Source: Labilithrix sp.
GTDB lineage: Bacteria > Myxococcota_A > Polyangia > Polyangiales > Polyangiaceae
Direction: 5' to 3'
Length of the DNA: 64,000 bases
Assembly (NCBI GenBank): GCA_019637225.1
Contig: JAHBWC010000016.1
Coordinates: forward strand, 39,034-103,033
In this document: piece by piece, positions 1-8,041 of the stretch
How positions within the stretch are numbered: the first letter of the stretch is position 1
How the letters are laid out: each line of letters opens with the position of its first letter
Notes under the pieces: model-generated
Told to the model about the DNA's origin: nothing
The model's database searches: none
What the model saw: only the letters and a program-made list of their open reading frames with translations
Made by a program: the position numbers and the translations under genes

Positions 1-165
1 CTCGAGGAGGCGGAAGAAGAACGGGCCGTCGCCGCCGCCGGAGGCCGGGTAGCGCGCGAGGATGACCGACCAGACCCACAGCGTGAGGACGAGGCCGAGC
101 CCGGCGATGCCCGCGACGCGGAGCCAGCTCGGCGTCAGAGGACGTTCTCTCGAACGGTTCAGCAC
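1..165 (-). CDS. Membrane protein, N-terminal fragment (runs off window)
   Basis: An open minus-strand frame runs from a GTG codon at 163-165 off the left edge. The 55 visible residues start VLNRSRERPLTPSWLRVAGI. A hydrophobic segment at about residues 17-35 (GIAGLGLVLTLWVWSVIL) looks like a first membrane helix, followed by a Gly/Asp-rich loop. The gene points away from the methyltransferase at 266, so the 100 bases between them would hold two divergent promoters. The next genes handle polysaccharide or lipid glycosylation, so a membrane glycosyltransferase or flippase is possible. Too little is visible to name a family. Confidence 0.5.
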   Translation of the reverse strand, partial: MLNRSRERPLTPSWLRVAGIAGLGLVLTLWVWSVILARYPASGGGDGPFFFRLLE

Positions 166-265
166 GGGAGAGCACCGTACCCCAGTCGTCCGCCCGGCCC
201 AACCGAACGCGGGCGGCCTGCCTCGCGGCGCGCTCGGCGCCGCCCTTCCGGTATGATGGCGCGCC

Positions 266-1048
266 TTGGACCTCATCGAGACACACGACGGGCCTCGTCA
301 TCCGTGGGAAAAGAGCCGCGCCGCGTTCTTCACCGGCGTGCTCGAGCGCGCCCTCGGCCGGCGCGGGGCCTTCGACGCGCTCGACTGCGGCGCCGGCGAC
401 GCGTTCTTCAGCGCGACCATGAGCGCGACGACGTCGCCGCGGTCCGTCACCTGCTGGGACGCCAGCTACGACGACGCGACCGTCGCACGGCTCATGGATC
501 GCTACGGCGGAGCGTCGAGCGGCACCACGTTCTCGTTTACCCGGACGATGCCCTCCGATCGTCGCTTCGACCTCGTGCTCATGCTGGACGTGATCGAGCA
601 CGTCGAGGACGACGTCGGCTTCGTCACGGACATCGTCGAGAGCTGCGTCGCGCCCGAGACGGGGCTCGTGCTGGTCAGCGTCCCCGCGTGGCAGGCGCTG
701 TTCACCCGTCACGACGAGCTCCTCCGCCACCACCGTCGCTACTCCCCCGATCGCTGCGATCGCGTCCTCCGGTCCGCGGGGCTCGACGTCGTCGCGCGGG
801 GTGGGCTCTTCCACAGCCTCCTCGCGCCTCGCTTCGCGAGCGCGCTCCGTGAGCGGGCGGAGGGGCTCGTCGGCAGGTCGGCTCCGCTCACCGAGAGCGC
901 GGCGTCCACCTGGACGGGTGGAAGGCTCGTCACGTCCGTCGTCGACGCCGCGCTTCGCGCGGACAACGCCGTCTCGCGCGCGGCCGCCCGCGCGGGGCTC
1001 AACGTGCCCGGCCTCAGCTACTGGACGCTCGCGCGAAAGCGGAGCTGA
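266..1048 (+). CDS. Class I SAM-dependent methyltransferase
   Basis: This 260-residue protein has a Rossmann methyltransferase layout. The SAM-binding motif I is DCGAGDAFFS near residues 40-49, and the post-motif LVLMLDVIEHVEDD at about 103-116 is typical of the methyltransferase 11/23 group. A conserved HHRRYSP stretch follows around 155-161, often seen in methyltransferases beside glycosyltransferases in polysaccharide clusters. The only possible start is TTG at 266, because an in-frame TGA lies at 254-256 and no other start codon follows nearby. It faces the convergent glycosyltransferase at 1086. The substrate is unknown; a sugar or lipid-linked glycan is likely from context. Confidence 0.8.
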   Translation: MDLIETHDGPRHPWEKSRAAFFTGVLERALGRRGAFDALDCGAGDAFFSATMSATTSPRSVTCWDASYDDATVARLMDRYGGASSGTTFSFTRTMPSDRRFDLVLMLDVIEHVEDDVGFVTDIVESCVAPETGLVLVSVPAWQALFTRHDELLRHHRRYSPDRCDRVLRSAGLDVVARGGLFHSLLAPRFASALRERAEGLVGRSAPLTESAASTWTGGRLVTSVVDAALRADNAVSRAAARAGLNVPGLSYWTLARKRS

Positions 1049-1085
1049 TCGGCGTCCGGCTCGGCCTCCGCTGGGCCGCGCTCGT

Positions 1086-1841
1086 TCACGTCCGCCGTCG
1101 CCAGCGGCCGAGCTCCGTCGAGAGACGCCAGAGCTCGAACGGCGCCTTGAGGAACGTCGACGCGCGGATCTTCGATCCCCCGACGTCGCGCCAGCGGGTG
1201 AGCGGATGCTCGCGGATCGTCCTCGGACCGGACGTGCTCTTCTCGACGCCGATCATCAGACGACCGAGGAGCTCGACGTCGAAGATCCACGCCGAATGAA
1301 AGGGCGCTGCGAGCGCCTCGTCGAGCAGCGGCGAGCGGCGGAACAGCTTCGCCCCGCACTGGGTGTCGTAATAGAAGGTCCCGAGGGTGAGGGCCGCCGC
1401 GGTCGCGAACACGCGGCCGGTGTAGTGGCGGAAGGGGCGGCGCTCGACGCGCACGCCCTGGAGCTGGATACGCGCGCCGGTGACCGCCAAGATGTCCGGA
1501 TCGTCGAAGTGCGCCAGCATCGGCGCGAGCTCCTCGAGCGGCGTCGCGAGGTCGGCGTCGAGGTAGCCGACGACGTCCGCCCCCGTCTCGAGTGCTCGCA
1601 GGAGGCCGAGCCGGACCGCCTCCGCCTTCCCGCGGTTCCGAGGCAGCGTCAGCTGTTCGGCGCGTCCGGGCACGCGCGCCACGAGCTCGTCGAGCACGCG
1701 GCCGGTCGCGTCGGTCGAGCCGTCGTTGGAGAAGACGAAGCGTACGTCGTCGCGCGACGCGATGAAGTCGACGAAGCTGTCGACCGGGAGCCGCTCGGCT
1801 TCGTTGAAGCACGGCACCACGATCGCGATCTTGCTCGTCAA
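1086..1841 (-). CDS. Family 2 glycosyltransferase, dolichyl-phosphate glucosyltransferase-like
   Basis: The 251-residue protein is a GT-A glycosyltransferase. It opens with KIAIVVPCFNEAERLP, has the nucleotide-binding SNDGSTDATG at about 38-47, and the DxD-type YLDADLATP near 92-100. The later QCGAKLFRR (about 162-170) and WIFDVELLGR motifs resemble ALG5/DPM-like enzymes that load a sugar onto a polyprenyl phosphate. No membrane helix is seen, so it is probably peripheral. The gene shares its strand with the larger glycosyltransferase at 2046-3638 but is separated from it by about 200 bases. The donor sugar cannot be told from sequence. Confidence 0.85.
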   Translation of the reverse strand: MTSKIAIVVPCFNEAERLPVDSFVDFIASRDDVRFVFSNDGSTDATGRVLDELVARVPGRAEQLTLPRNRGKAEAVRLGLLRALETGADVVGYLDADLATPLEELAPMLAHFDDPDILAVTGARIQLQGVRVERRPFRHYTGRVFATAAALTLGTFYYDTQCGAKLFRRSPLLDEALAAPFHSAWIFDVELLGRLMIGVEKSTSGPRTIREHPLTRWRDVGGSKIRASTFLKAPFELWRLSTELGRWRRRT

Positions 1842-2045
1842 GACGGAGACCGATGCTGGAGGAGGACCATGTTGGCTCGAATGGGAGGAGCGTACACCGC
1901 CGAGGCCCGCGTCAGGGCTTCTGGCTCGTCCCGCGTTCGGCCAGAAGACGAAGCGTCACTCCTGGCTCGTCCCGGACGGCCGCGAGGCGCTCACCCGTCG
2001 CTCGGCCGCGCTTCGAGCTGCAGCGTCGCTCGACGCGAGGAGCCC
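1842..2045. other. Intergenic region without a supported gene
   Basis: About 200 bases separate two minus-strand glycosyltransferase genes. The open frames here are short and have no family features or good ribosome binding site. It may carry the promoter of the downstream glycosyltransferase at 1086-1841. Confidence 0.4.
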
Positions 2046-3638
2046 TCAATCGGCGTCACCCTTGGCAGGCTCCGTCGCGACCGCCGCTTCACGGGTCGCG
2101 TCGCCGCCGTCCTTGACCGGCGGCGCGCTGGGGGACGACGGCGGGACGCTCGGGCTCTTGACCGGCGGCGCGCTGGGCGTGGGCTTCGGCGACGACGGCG
2201 GGACGCTCGCGGCCTTGACCGGCGGCGCGCTGGGCGTGGGCTTCGGCGACGCCGGCGGGACGCTCGGGCTCTTGACCGGCGGCGCGCTGGGCGTGGGCTT
2301 GGGGGACGCCGGCGGGATGCTCGCGGCCTTCGACGGCGGCATGCTCGGCGACGCCTTCGGTGGCGGGACGCTCGCGGCCTTCGACGGCGGGACGCTCGCG
2401 GCCTTCATCGTCGGCATGCTCGGCGACGCCTTCGGCGGCGGGACGCTCGGCGTGGTCGGCTTCGGTGCGGACGGCGCCGCCGCGCCGCTCGACGCATCCG
2501 GGAGCGACGACGCCTTCTTTGGCGCGGCCTTCACGGGCGGAGGCGTCTTCGAGAGCGAGGCCTCCGCCGCGGCGCCGGCTGCGACGATCGAGGCAGGCGG
2601 CGGCGGGATGTCTTTCGCCCCGCCGTCGCTTGCCGTCGCGCGCGACGGCAGCGCCGGAGCCGCGAGCTCCTCGAGGTCCGACGTGACGAGCTTCTCGACC
2701 CTGCGGCGCCCGAAGTTGATGCGCTCCGAGACGATGTAGAGCGGACGACGCTTCACCTGCTCGTAGATGCGCCCGACGTACTCGCCGAGCACGCCGATCA
2801 TGAAAAACTGCACGCTGAAGAGGAACGACACGAGCACGACCGTCGTCGTCCAACCGGGGACGTTCATCCCGGCGAACCACGTGATCATCGAGGCGATCGC
2901 GTAGAGCACGCTCGCGGTGCCGACGAACACGCCGGTGTACGTCGCGAAGCGCAGCGGCTGGATGCTGAAGGACGCGATGCCGTCGATCGCGAACGCGATC
3001 ATCTTCTTCAGCGGGTACTTGGTCTCGCCCGCGGCGCGCGCGGCGCGATCGTACTCGACCGCGGTCTGCTTGAAGCCGACCCACGCGACGAGGCCGCGCA
3101 CGAACCGGTGCGACTCGCGGAGGCCGCGCATCGTCGTCACCACGCGGCGGCTCATGAGGCGGAAGTCCCCCGTATCGAGCGGCACCTCGATCGGGATCAA
3201 CGCGGCGAAGACGCGGTAGAAGAGCTTCGCCGTGACGAGCTTGAACGCGGACTCGCCCTCCCGCGAACGCCGGCGGCCGTAGACGACGTCGTAGCCCTCG
3301 CGCCACTTGGCGACCATCTCGAGGATCACCTCGGGCGGGTCCTGGAGATCGGCGTCCATCACGACGACCGCGCGTCCTCGGGACTTCTCCATACCGGCGG
3401 TGATCGCGCGCTGGTGACCGAAGTTCCGCGAGAAGCCGATGACCCTGTAGCGGAGCTCGTGCGAGGCCATCCGCCGGAGGATCTCGATCGACTTGTCCTT
3501 CGAGCCGTCGTTGACGAAGACGACCTCGGTGTCGATCGCGAGCGTCTTCAGCAGCTCCTTGAGACGCAGGTCGAGCTGAGGAAGGACCTCCTCCTCGTTG
3601 AAGATCGGGATGACGAGCGAGAGCTCGGGGCGCGCCAC
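2046..3638 (-). CDS. Membrane GtrB/ArnC-like glycosyltransferase with long Pro-rich repeat tail
   Basis: Residues 1-240 form a GT2 domain: LSLVIPIFNEEEVLPQLD, FVNDGSKDKS, the acceptor-linked MDADLQDPPE (about 93-102), and GDFRLMSRR near 157. Two membrane helices follow (FATYTGVFVGTASVLYAIAS and VVLVSFLFSVQFFMIGVLGE), then the conserved GEYVGRIYEQVKRRPLYIV end. This is the normal length of an undecaprenyl-phosphate sugar transferase, about 310-330 residues. About 200 more residues are appended, almost entirely Pro, Ala, Lys, Ser and Thr in repeated PPVK/PKPTPSAP units. The tail should lie on the same face as the catalytic domain. Its role is unknown; a scaffold or partner-binding arm is possible. 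Confidence 0.88.
   Translation of the reverse strand: MARPELSLVIPIFNEEEVLPQLDLRLKELLKTLAIDTEVVFVNDGSKDKSIEILRRMASHELRYRVIGFSRNFGHQRAITAGMEKSRGRAVVVMDADLQDPPEVILEMVAKWREGYDVVYGRRRSREGESAFKLVTAKLFYRVFAALIPIEVPLDTGDFRLMSRRVVTTMRGLRESHRFVRGLVAWVGFKQTAVEYDRAARAAGETKYPLKKMIAFAIDGIASFSIQPLRFATYTGVFVGTASVLYAIASMITWFAGMNVPGWTTTVVLVSFLFSVQFFMIGVLGEYVGRIYEQVKRRPLYIVSERINFGRRRVEKLVTSDLEELAAPALPSRATASDGGAKDIPPPPASIVAAGAAAEASLSKTPPPVKAAPKKASSLPDASSGAAAPSAPKPTTPSVPPPKASPSMPTMKAASVPPSKAASVPPPKASPSMPPSKAASIPPASPKPTPSAPPVKSPSVPPASPKPTPSAPPVKAASVPPSSPKPTPSAPPVKSPSVPPSSPSAPPVKDGGDATREAAVATEPAKGDAD
2113..2329 (-). repeat. 57-bp in-frame tandem repeats encoding the Pro-rich tail
   Basis: The unit starting TTGACCGGCGGCGCGCTGGG recurs at 2113, 2158, 2215 and 2272, the last three exactly 57 bases apart and the first shortened. 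On the minus strand each unit encodes a 19-residue block of the PVKSPSVPP-SPKPTPSAP type. All copies keep the reading frame, so length can change without breaking the gene. More diverged KAS/PSMPP repeats continue to about 2460. Confidence 0.85.
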
Positions 3639-3647
3639 GCGACCTTT

Positions 3648-4631
3648 TTACCCCTGTTTCGCCCGAAGCTTCCAGGCCCAAGCGTCTCGGACGATGGCGT
3701 CGAGCTCCGTCCGCCTGGCCTTCCAGCCGAGGATCCGCTCGGCCCGCTCGACCTTCGCGACGAGCTCGGCGGGGTCCCCGGCGCGCGTCGGCGCCTCGGT
3801 GACCGGGACCGCGCGGCCCGTCACCCGCGCCGCGGCGTCGACGACCTCACGCACGGAGCGGCCCCTGCCGGTGCCGAGGTTGAACGCGCCGGAGGCGCCG
3901 CCCTGGACGAGGTGCCGGAGCGCCGCCAGGTGCGCCTCGCAGAGGTCCAGCACGTGGACATAGTCGCGCACGCAGGTCCCGTCCGGCGTGGGCCAGGCGG
4001 TGCCGTAGATCGCGAGCGATGGCCGCGCTCCGAGCGCGACGTCGAGCACGATCGGGATGAGGTGCGTCTCGGGCTCGTGCCGCTCGCCGAGCCCGGCCTC
4101 CGCGTCGGCGCCGGCCGCGTTGAAGTAGCGGAGCGCGGTCCAGTGAAGGCCGTGGGCGCGGCCGTACGACTCGAGCGCGCGCTCGACGGCGAGCTTCGTC
4201 TCGCCGTAGGGGCTCTCGGGACGCTTCGGGTGGTCCTCGTCGATCGGCACCTCGTCGGGCGTGCCGTAGACCGCCGCGGTCGACGAGAACACGAACGCCG
4301 GCGGCGTCGGCTGCTCGAGGACCGCCTCGAGGAGGCCCAGCGTTCGCACGAGGTTGCCGTGCCAGTAGAGCCGCGGCGCGCTCACCGACTCCTCGACGCG
4401 GATCTTCGCGGCGAAATGGCAGACCGCGTCGATGCGCTCGTCACGGAGGAGCGCGGCGACTTCGGCCGTCGCCCCGACGTCGCCCTGGACGAAACGCGCC
4501 TTCGCGCTGACGGCGTCGCGGTGCCCGGTCGAGAGGTCGTCGAGGACGATCACGTCGTGCGACGCGGCGAGGAGCGTCGCGACCATGTGCGAGCCGACGT
4601 AGCCGGCGCCGCCGGTGACGAGGACCCTCAC
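3648..4631 (-). CDS. galE: UDP-glucose 4-epimerase
   Basis: The 327-residue protein interconverts UDP-glucose and UDP-galactose, feeding galactose to the nearby glycosyltransferases. It is an extended short-chain dehydrogenase: the NAD-binding TGGAGYVGSHMVATLL is at the N-terminus, FSSTAAVYG carries the catalytic Ser/Thr region, and SPYGETKLAVE holds the catalytic Tyr and Lys. ALRYFNAAGAD and GTCVRDYVHVLDL are GalE signatures, and the length is normal. The start is GTG at 4629-4631, placing valine just before RVLVTGGAG. This GTG overlaps the TGA of the upstream methyltransferase in a 4-base GTGA, so the two genes are translationally coupled. A longer open frame upstream in this frame is only the antisense-like shadow of that methyltransferase. 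Confidence 0.93.
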   Translation of the reverse strand: MRVLVTGGAGYVGSHMVATLLAASHDVIVLDDLSTGHRDAVSAKARFVQGDVGATAEVAALLRDERIDAVCHFAAKIRVEESVSAPRLYWHGNLVRTLGLLEAVLEQPTPPAFVFSSTAAVYGTPDEVPIDEDHPKRPESPYGETKLAVERALESYGRAHGLHWTALRYFNAAGADAEAGLGERHEPETHLIPIVLDVALGARPSLAIYGTAWPTPDGTCVRDYVHVLDLCEAHLAALRHLVQGGASGAFNLGTGRGRSVREVVDAAARVTGRAVPVTEAPTRAGDPAELVAKVERAERILGWKARRTELDAIVRDAWAWKLRAKQG

Positions 4632-5323
4632 GCGCCGGCCCTGCCGTTGCCGTTTCCGCCGGCGGACGCAGGGGGTGAGAGCGCCATCAGGTGGTAGCGG
4701 ACGCGAGCGCTCGTGGGGCTCGAGGCGATCGTCAGACCGCGCTCGACGGTGAGGCCGGCCCCCCGCGCGAGCGACGCGTAGGCGTCGGGATCGCGGCAGA
4801 AGCGCCCGCGGTCCATCATCGCCATCACGTTGTTGAAGAGCTTCCCCGGGAGGAAGACGATGTCGCTCGTGACGATGCGCACGAGGCGCGGCGAGCCCGC
4901 GGCGAGCCGGAGCACCCCCTCGGCCTCCGCGTTCGTCAGATGGTGGAGCACCCCCGAGAGCACGACGCCCGTGGGCGCGAGGTCGTCGATGTCCTCGGCG
5001 CGGAGCGTTCGCTGCTCGAAGCGCACGTTCGGCCGGTGGCCCCAGCGCTTCTTCGCGGCTTCGATGGCGATCGCGTCGGTGTCGACGCCCAGGTAGCTCT
5101 CGAAGCGGTCGAGGTATTTCAAGGCGTCGCCCATCCCGCAGCCCACGTCGAGGACCGACGCGCGCGCCTCGCTCGGGAGGAGCTCGTAGAGCGGCCGCAT
5201 GTCGATGCCCCCGACGACGCGCGGACGCACCTGCTCGTAGACGAAGGGATGACCGAGGATCTTGCGGTAGAGACCGAACATGAACGCCCTCGACACTACC
5301 ACCCGCGCGAGGGTGCTTGACAC
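4628..5323 (-). CDS. Class I SAM-dependent methyltransferase (coupled to galE)
   Basis: The 231-residue protein has motif I SVLDVGCGMGDALKYL at about 55-70, YLGVDTDAIAI as the acidic ribose-binding motif, and GVVLSGVLHHLTN near 118-130, a methyltransferase 11/25 pattern. It ends in a short Gly/Asn-rich tail. An alternative start is the Met at residue 15 (codon at about 5281), so the first 14 residues are uncertain. It is transcribed before galE and overlaps it by 4 bases, suggesting action on the same glycan or lipid pathway. The substrate is unknown. Confidence 0.82.
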   Translation of the reverse strand: MSSTLARVVVSRAFMFGLYRKILGHPFVYEQVRPRVVGGIDMRPLYELLPSEARASVLDVGCGMGDALKYLDRFESYLGVDTDAIAIEAAKKRWGHRPNVRFEQRTLRAEDIDDLAPTGVVLSGVLHHLTNAEAEGVLRLAAGSPRLVRIVTSDIVFLPGKLFNNVMAMMDRGRFCRDPDAYASLARGAGLTVERGLTIASSPTSARVRYHLMALSPPASAGGNGNGRAGA

Positions 5324-5360
5324 CCAACGCCGCGCAACGTAAACACGCGCCTCCCTCGAC

Positions 5361-5433
<73 letters not shown>

Positions 5434-5448
5434 CTAGTTTCGACCCGT

Positions 5449-5486
5449 AAAAAAAGCCCCCGCGTGCGAATGTAGGACGCGGGGGC
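5449..5486 (-). terminator. Rho-independent terminator of the island integrase
   Basis: GCCCCCGCGT at 5456-5465 pairs perfectly with ACGCGGGGGC at 5477-5486 around an 11-base loop. On the minus strand the stem is followed by seven T residues (5449-5455). It lies just past the recombinase stop at 5514. Confidence 0.85.
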
Positions 5487-5505
5487 CACCACGGGGGCCA
5501 AGACC
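5484..5505. repeat. Copy of island-end motif GGCCAC-A-GG-GGCCAA
   Basis: GGCCACCACGGGGGCCAA matches the island right-end repeat at 17308 at 15 of 18 positions. It sits between the terminator stem and the integrase stop codon, where arm-type integrase binding sites are often found. The 3' arm of the terminator overlaps its first bases, so part of the match could be chance GC-richness. Confidence 0.4.
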
Positions 5506-5513
5506 TGCGCAGG

Positions 5514-6772
5514 TCAGGCTGAGCGCGCCGGCAGCGGAATGACCTCTGCCCCACCGAGGATGCTCGCCGGCAGAGGCGGATGCGGCTGGCCGAACTTGGC
5601 GCTGACGCTGGCCGCCTTGCCCAAGTACTTCTTCGTCATCGTCACGTCCATGTGGCCGGCGACGGTGAGGAGGAACAGCTGGCTCTTCCCGGCGACGGCC
5701 CAGTGGGTGATCGCCGTGTGGCGCAGCCCATGGAACGTGAAGGGCATCACGTGGGCGTCATTTTGGCTGAGGGCTGGCCTCACAAGCTCCATGTCACTCC
5801 GGATGAGGTCGGCCGTCGCGTGCGTCCCCTGACCGGACGGCACGTCGAGGAGAGGCCCGGTCTTTCGTTCCTCCACGAGCTTCGTGAGGAGGGGAAGCAG
5901 AGCGGGCTCGATGGGGATCTGGCGGGTGGCCGCGTCGGTCTTGCTGCCCATCACCGTGATCATGTGGTGCTCGAAGTTCACGTGCTGTGCTTCGAGCCGC
6001 TCAAGCTCGCTCCTAAGCATGCCCGTGTAGATCGCCACGGCGTAAAGGCGGCGGCGGGGCAGGGGAACGTCCTCGCAGGACAAGAGTCGCACGACCTCGG
6101 AAGCGAAGAGGGCCTGCTGCTCACGAGCCTTCGTCCGAAGCGGCGGCTGGACGCCGACCGTGGGGTCAGACGTGATCACCCGAAGCTCCTCGAGCTTGGA
6201 CGAGAGGGCCTCGCGGAACCCGCTCGTGCATTCGCTCAGATGTGAGCGGCGGTCTTGCTGGCGAGGCCAGGCGTGCGGAGCTTGCCGCTGCGAACAAACG
6301 CGGTCGTCGTCGTCGGCTCCGTCCTCGTAGCACTCGATGCGACGGCGGATCTGATCGTCGAGCGATCTTGACGATCGCCCTCATCTGCTCGGTCGTGACC
6401 TGCGACCTATGGAGGTGTCCGATGTGCGGCTCGATCGAGATCCGAAAGCGGTCACGACGATCCTGAATCGCCGTCTGCCCTTTGCCTTGGTTCTTGCGGC
6501 CGACGGTCCGCGCCTTCCGCGGCCTCGGAGTACGCCTTGTAGAAGTCGGTGACGGAGATCGCCGTGCTGGTCTTCGCGGCTTTCACCTCGGCGAGCTTGT
6601 GCTCACCCGTGGCGAGCAGATCGGCGTACTGCCTCTCGCCCCAGTCGTTCGCCTGACGCTCGGTCATGTTTCTGACGACCGTGCGATCTCGGAGCTTCTT
6701 GCCGGACGGCCACTTCATGCGGACCGTGACCATCCACTCTCGTGGGTTCTTCCATGCTGCAACGCTGAGCAT
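5514..6772 (-). pseudogene. int: Tyrosine recombinase (integrase), frameshifted
   Basis: The pieces lie in order but in different frames. An N-terminal arm-binding-like part runs from ATG at 6770-6772 (MLSVAAWKNPREWMVTVRMK) to about 6490. A core-binding part (QDRRDRFRISIEPHIGHLHR, then EQMRAIVKIARR) follows at about 6365-6480 in a second frame. FREALSSKLEELRVITSDP and the catalytic domain continue open to the stop at 5514. In the last frame, counted from the Met at 6179, the catalytic set is complete: R56 (GMLRSEL), K80, H150-R153 (HGLRHT), H176 (GHMDV) and Y185. At least two or three frameshifts lie between about 6240 and 6500. Either the enzyme is inactivated or the assembly has indels there. 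An internal start could still yield an isolated 221-residue catalytic domain. Confidence 0.85.
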
Positions 6773-7336
6773 CTGATCGGACTTCCGTTCATGAGAGATA
6801 GGGAGAGGGGCTGATCTTCGACATCTGCAACGGCCGGCGTCGACGCTTCGGACGCACAGTTCAGCGACGCGACGGTTGAACGAGCTTGTCGCGGACGAAC
6901 ATCACGCGGGGCCGCTTCGTTACAGGGATGTAGACGACGGACCCTGGAGGCATCTGTCCCGTCGCGAGATTCGTTCGTACGCGCGTCTCCGGCGCGGGAT
7001 CGACACGCCGACGATCTTCTTCGAGCGACCGCCTCCGCCGAAGATCTCCCTCGACTGGCCAGCTCAGCAGAAACCAGCTCGTTGATCGCCCACGTTCGAC
7101 TGAGCAAACCACCGAGCCCGCGCTGAGACTAGAGCCCGGCGGAGGCGGAAGGTGCGAGGTTGCAGGGGCGCCCTTGCGCCGCTGACGCGATGGTTATCTT
7201 GCCCGCCAGGCGGAAGTGGTCTTGCCGCGCCTCCTCTCTCGGATCGAACCAGTTCAATCGATCTGAACAACCCTAACGGCAAAAACATTGACCCCGAGCC
7301 TGGAAAGGTCGGGGTCTCTTGCTTCTGGAGACCAAG
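6773..7336. other. Region upstream of integrase; one possible degraded small gene
   Basis: No convincing complete gene is seen in these 560 bases. A minus-strand frame at 6861-7112 (83 codons) ends in a protein-like stretch, RTNLATGQMPPGSVVYIPVT followed by KRPRVMFVRDKLVQP. Its first half reads like low-complexity Arg, while a neighbouring frame reads SREIFGGGGRSKKIVGVSIP, suggesting a frameshifted small gene. The position just upstream of an integrase would suit an excisionase, but no helix-turn-helix is recognisable. Confidence 0.35.
7290..7316. terminator. Perfect 8-bp inverted repeat before the orphan gene
   Basis: GACCCCGA (7290-7297) pairs with TCGGGGTC (7309-7316) around 11 bases. On the plus strand it is followed by TCTTGCTT and on the minus strand by CAATGTTTTTGCC, so it may terminate minus-strand transcription. 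It lies 20 bases before the start of the gene at 7337 and could instead affect that gene's leader. Confidence 0.45.
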
Positions 7337-7708
7337 ATGGACGCAAATAGGAAAGTTGGCTGCACCATCGGGATCGAGATCGATGTCGACATCCAAGGGC
7401 CGCAGCGCCTCCTGGGGATCGGCGGGCCTGACGGGTACCGCTTGCTCGAACTGGTTGGTGGGACCCGCCGTACGAATGTCGAGGTCACCTGCGGCGGCTG
7501 TGCGTTCGTCGCCACGACCCTCTCCTTCTACGATTCCGAGACGAATCAGCGCTGGAAGATGACGGTGCCGAAGAGACAGAAGAGTGCTCGGCAGATGTGG
7601 TTGTACATCGGTCCGAAGGGCGCGCGGTTCAAGTTCAGGGGGGCCTTCACGTACAACGCCCATGGTCGCGATCGGCTCGACCTCGTGCCCCCCGCCGACT
7701 GGATGTAA
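7337..7708 (+). CDS. Hypothetical protein (123 aa) of the island
   Basis: ATG at 7337 is preceded by GGAG at 7327-7330, a good ribosome binding site. The 123-residue product begins MDANRKVGCTIGIEIDVDIQ. It alternates short hydrophobic beta-like strands, contains a CGGC dicysteine pair (EVTCGGCAF) and ends KGARFKFRGAFTYNAHGRDR before LDLVPPADWM. No membrane segment or signal peptide is visible and I recognise no family. The regular beta-strand rhythm suggests a small all-beta domain. Its plus-strand orientation is opposite to its neighbours. The bidirectional hairpin at 8007-8040 probably ends its transcript. Confidence 0.55.
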   Translation: MDANRKVGCTIGIEIDVDIQGPQRLLGIGGPDGYRLLELVGGTRRTNVEVTCGGCAFVATTLSFYDSETNQRWKMTVPKRQKSARQMWLYIGPKGARFKFRGAFTYNAHGRDRLDLVPPADWM

Positions 7709-8006
7709 GTCGTGTCGGAGCTGTCGGCCCTTCGGGCTCTTCCCGAGGGGCTTCGTGTTTCGGGCCGGGGGTCAGTTTCGTCTCTCCGGGATCGGGCTCG
7801 TCGTCGTCCCCGACCTCGAGGGCCACGCTGTCCATGCGCCGTCCATCGGGCTCCGGCTCGCGCGCTACTCGTGGGAGCGACACCGGCTGTCGCTCGAAAC
7901 GCGCTGCCGATCTTGGCTCACACGCGCCGCGTCGAAGCTGTGCTGACGGCAAGACACGACCCGACTCGTCGACTGGAAACGGTCGGCATCGTGCCGGCCT
8001 CCGACA
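7709..8006. other. Non-coding stretch between convergent island genes
   Basis: About 300 bases follow the orphan gene. A plus-strand open frame to 7946 has no start context or family likeness, and the minus-strand frames are Arg/Pro-rich shadows. I see no gene or repeat. The segment ends at the hairpin at 8007-8040. Confidence 0.35.
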
Positions 8007-8040
8007 CGGGGCGCCCGGCCGACTGCGCCGGGCGTCCCCG
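8007..8040. terminator. Strong GC hairpin between convergent genes
   Basis: GGGGCGCCCGGC (about 8008-8019) faces GCCGGGCGTCCCC (about 8027-8039); the arms pair perfectly except for one bulged T. The hairpin lies between the plus-strand orphan gene and the minus-strand HicA-like operon and could stop both. There is no long T-run, so it would be a weak intrinsic terminator. Confidence 0.5.
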
Positions 8041-8041
8041 T

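Noticed and set aside
2113..2460. CRISPR-like array
   Set aside because: The 57-base repeats are contiguous, coding and in frame; there are no unique spacers and no cas genes.
801..4697. A 1298-codon plus-strand open frame
   Set aside because: It runs antisense to two glycosyltransferases, galE and part of a methyltransferase, all of which have clear motifs. Its text is Arg/Ala/Asp/Glu low complexity caused by high GC.
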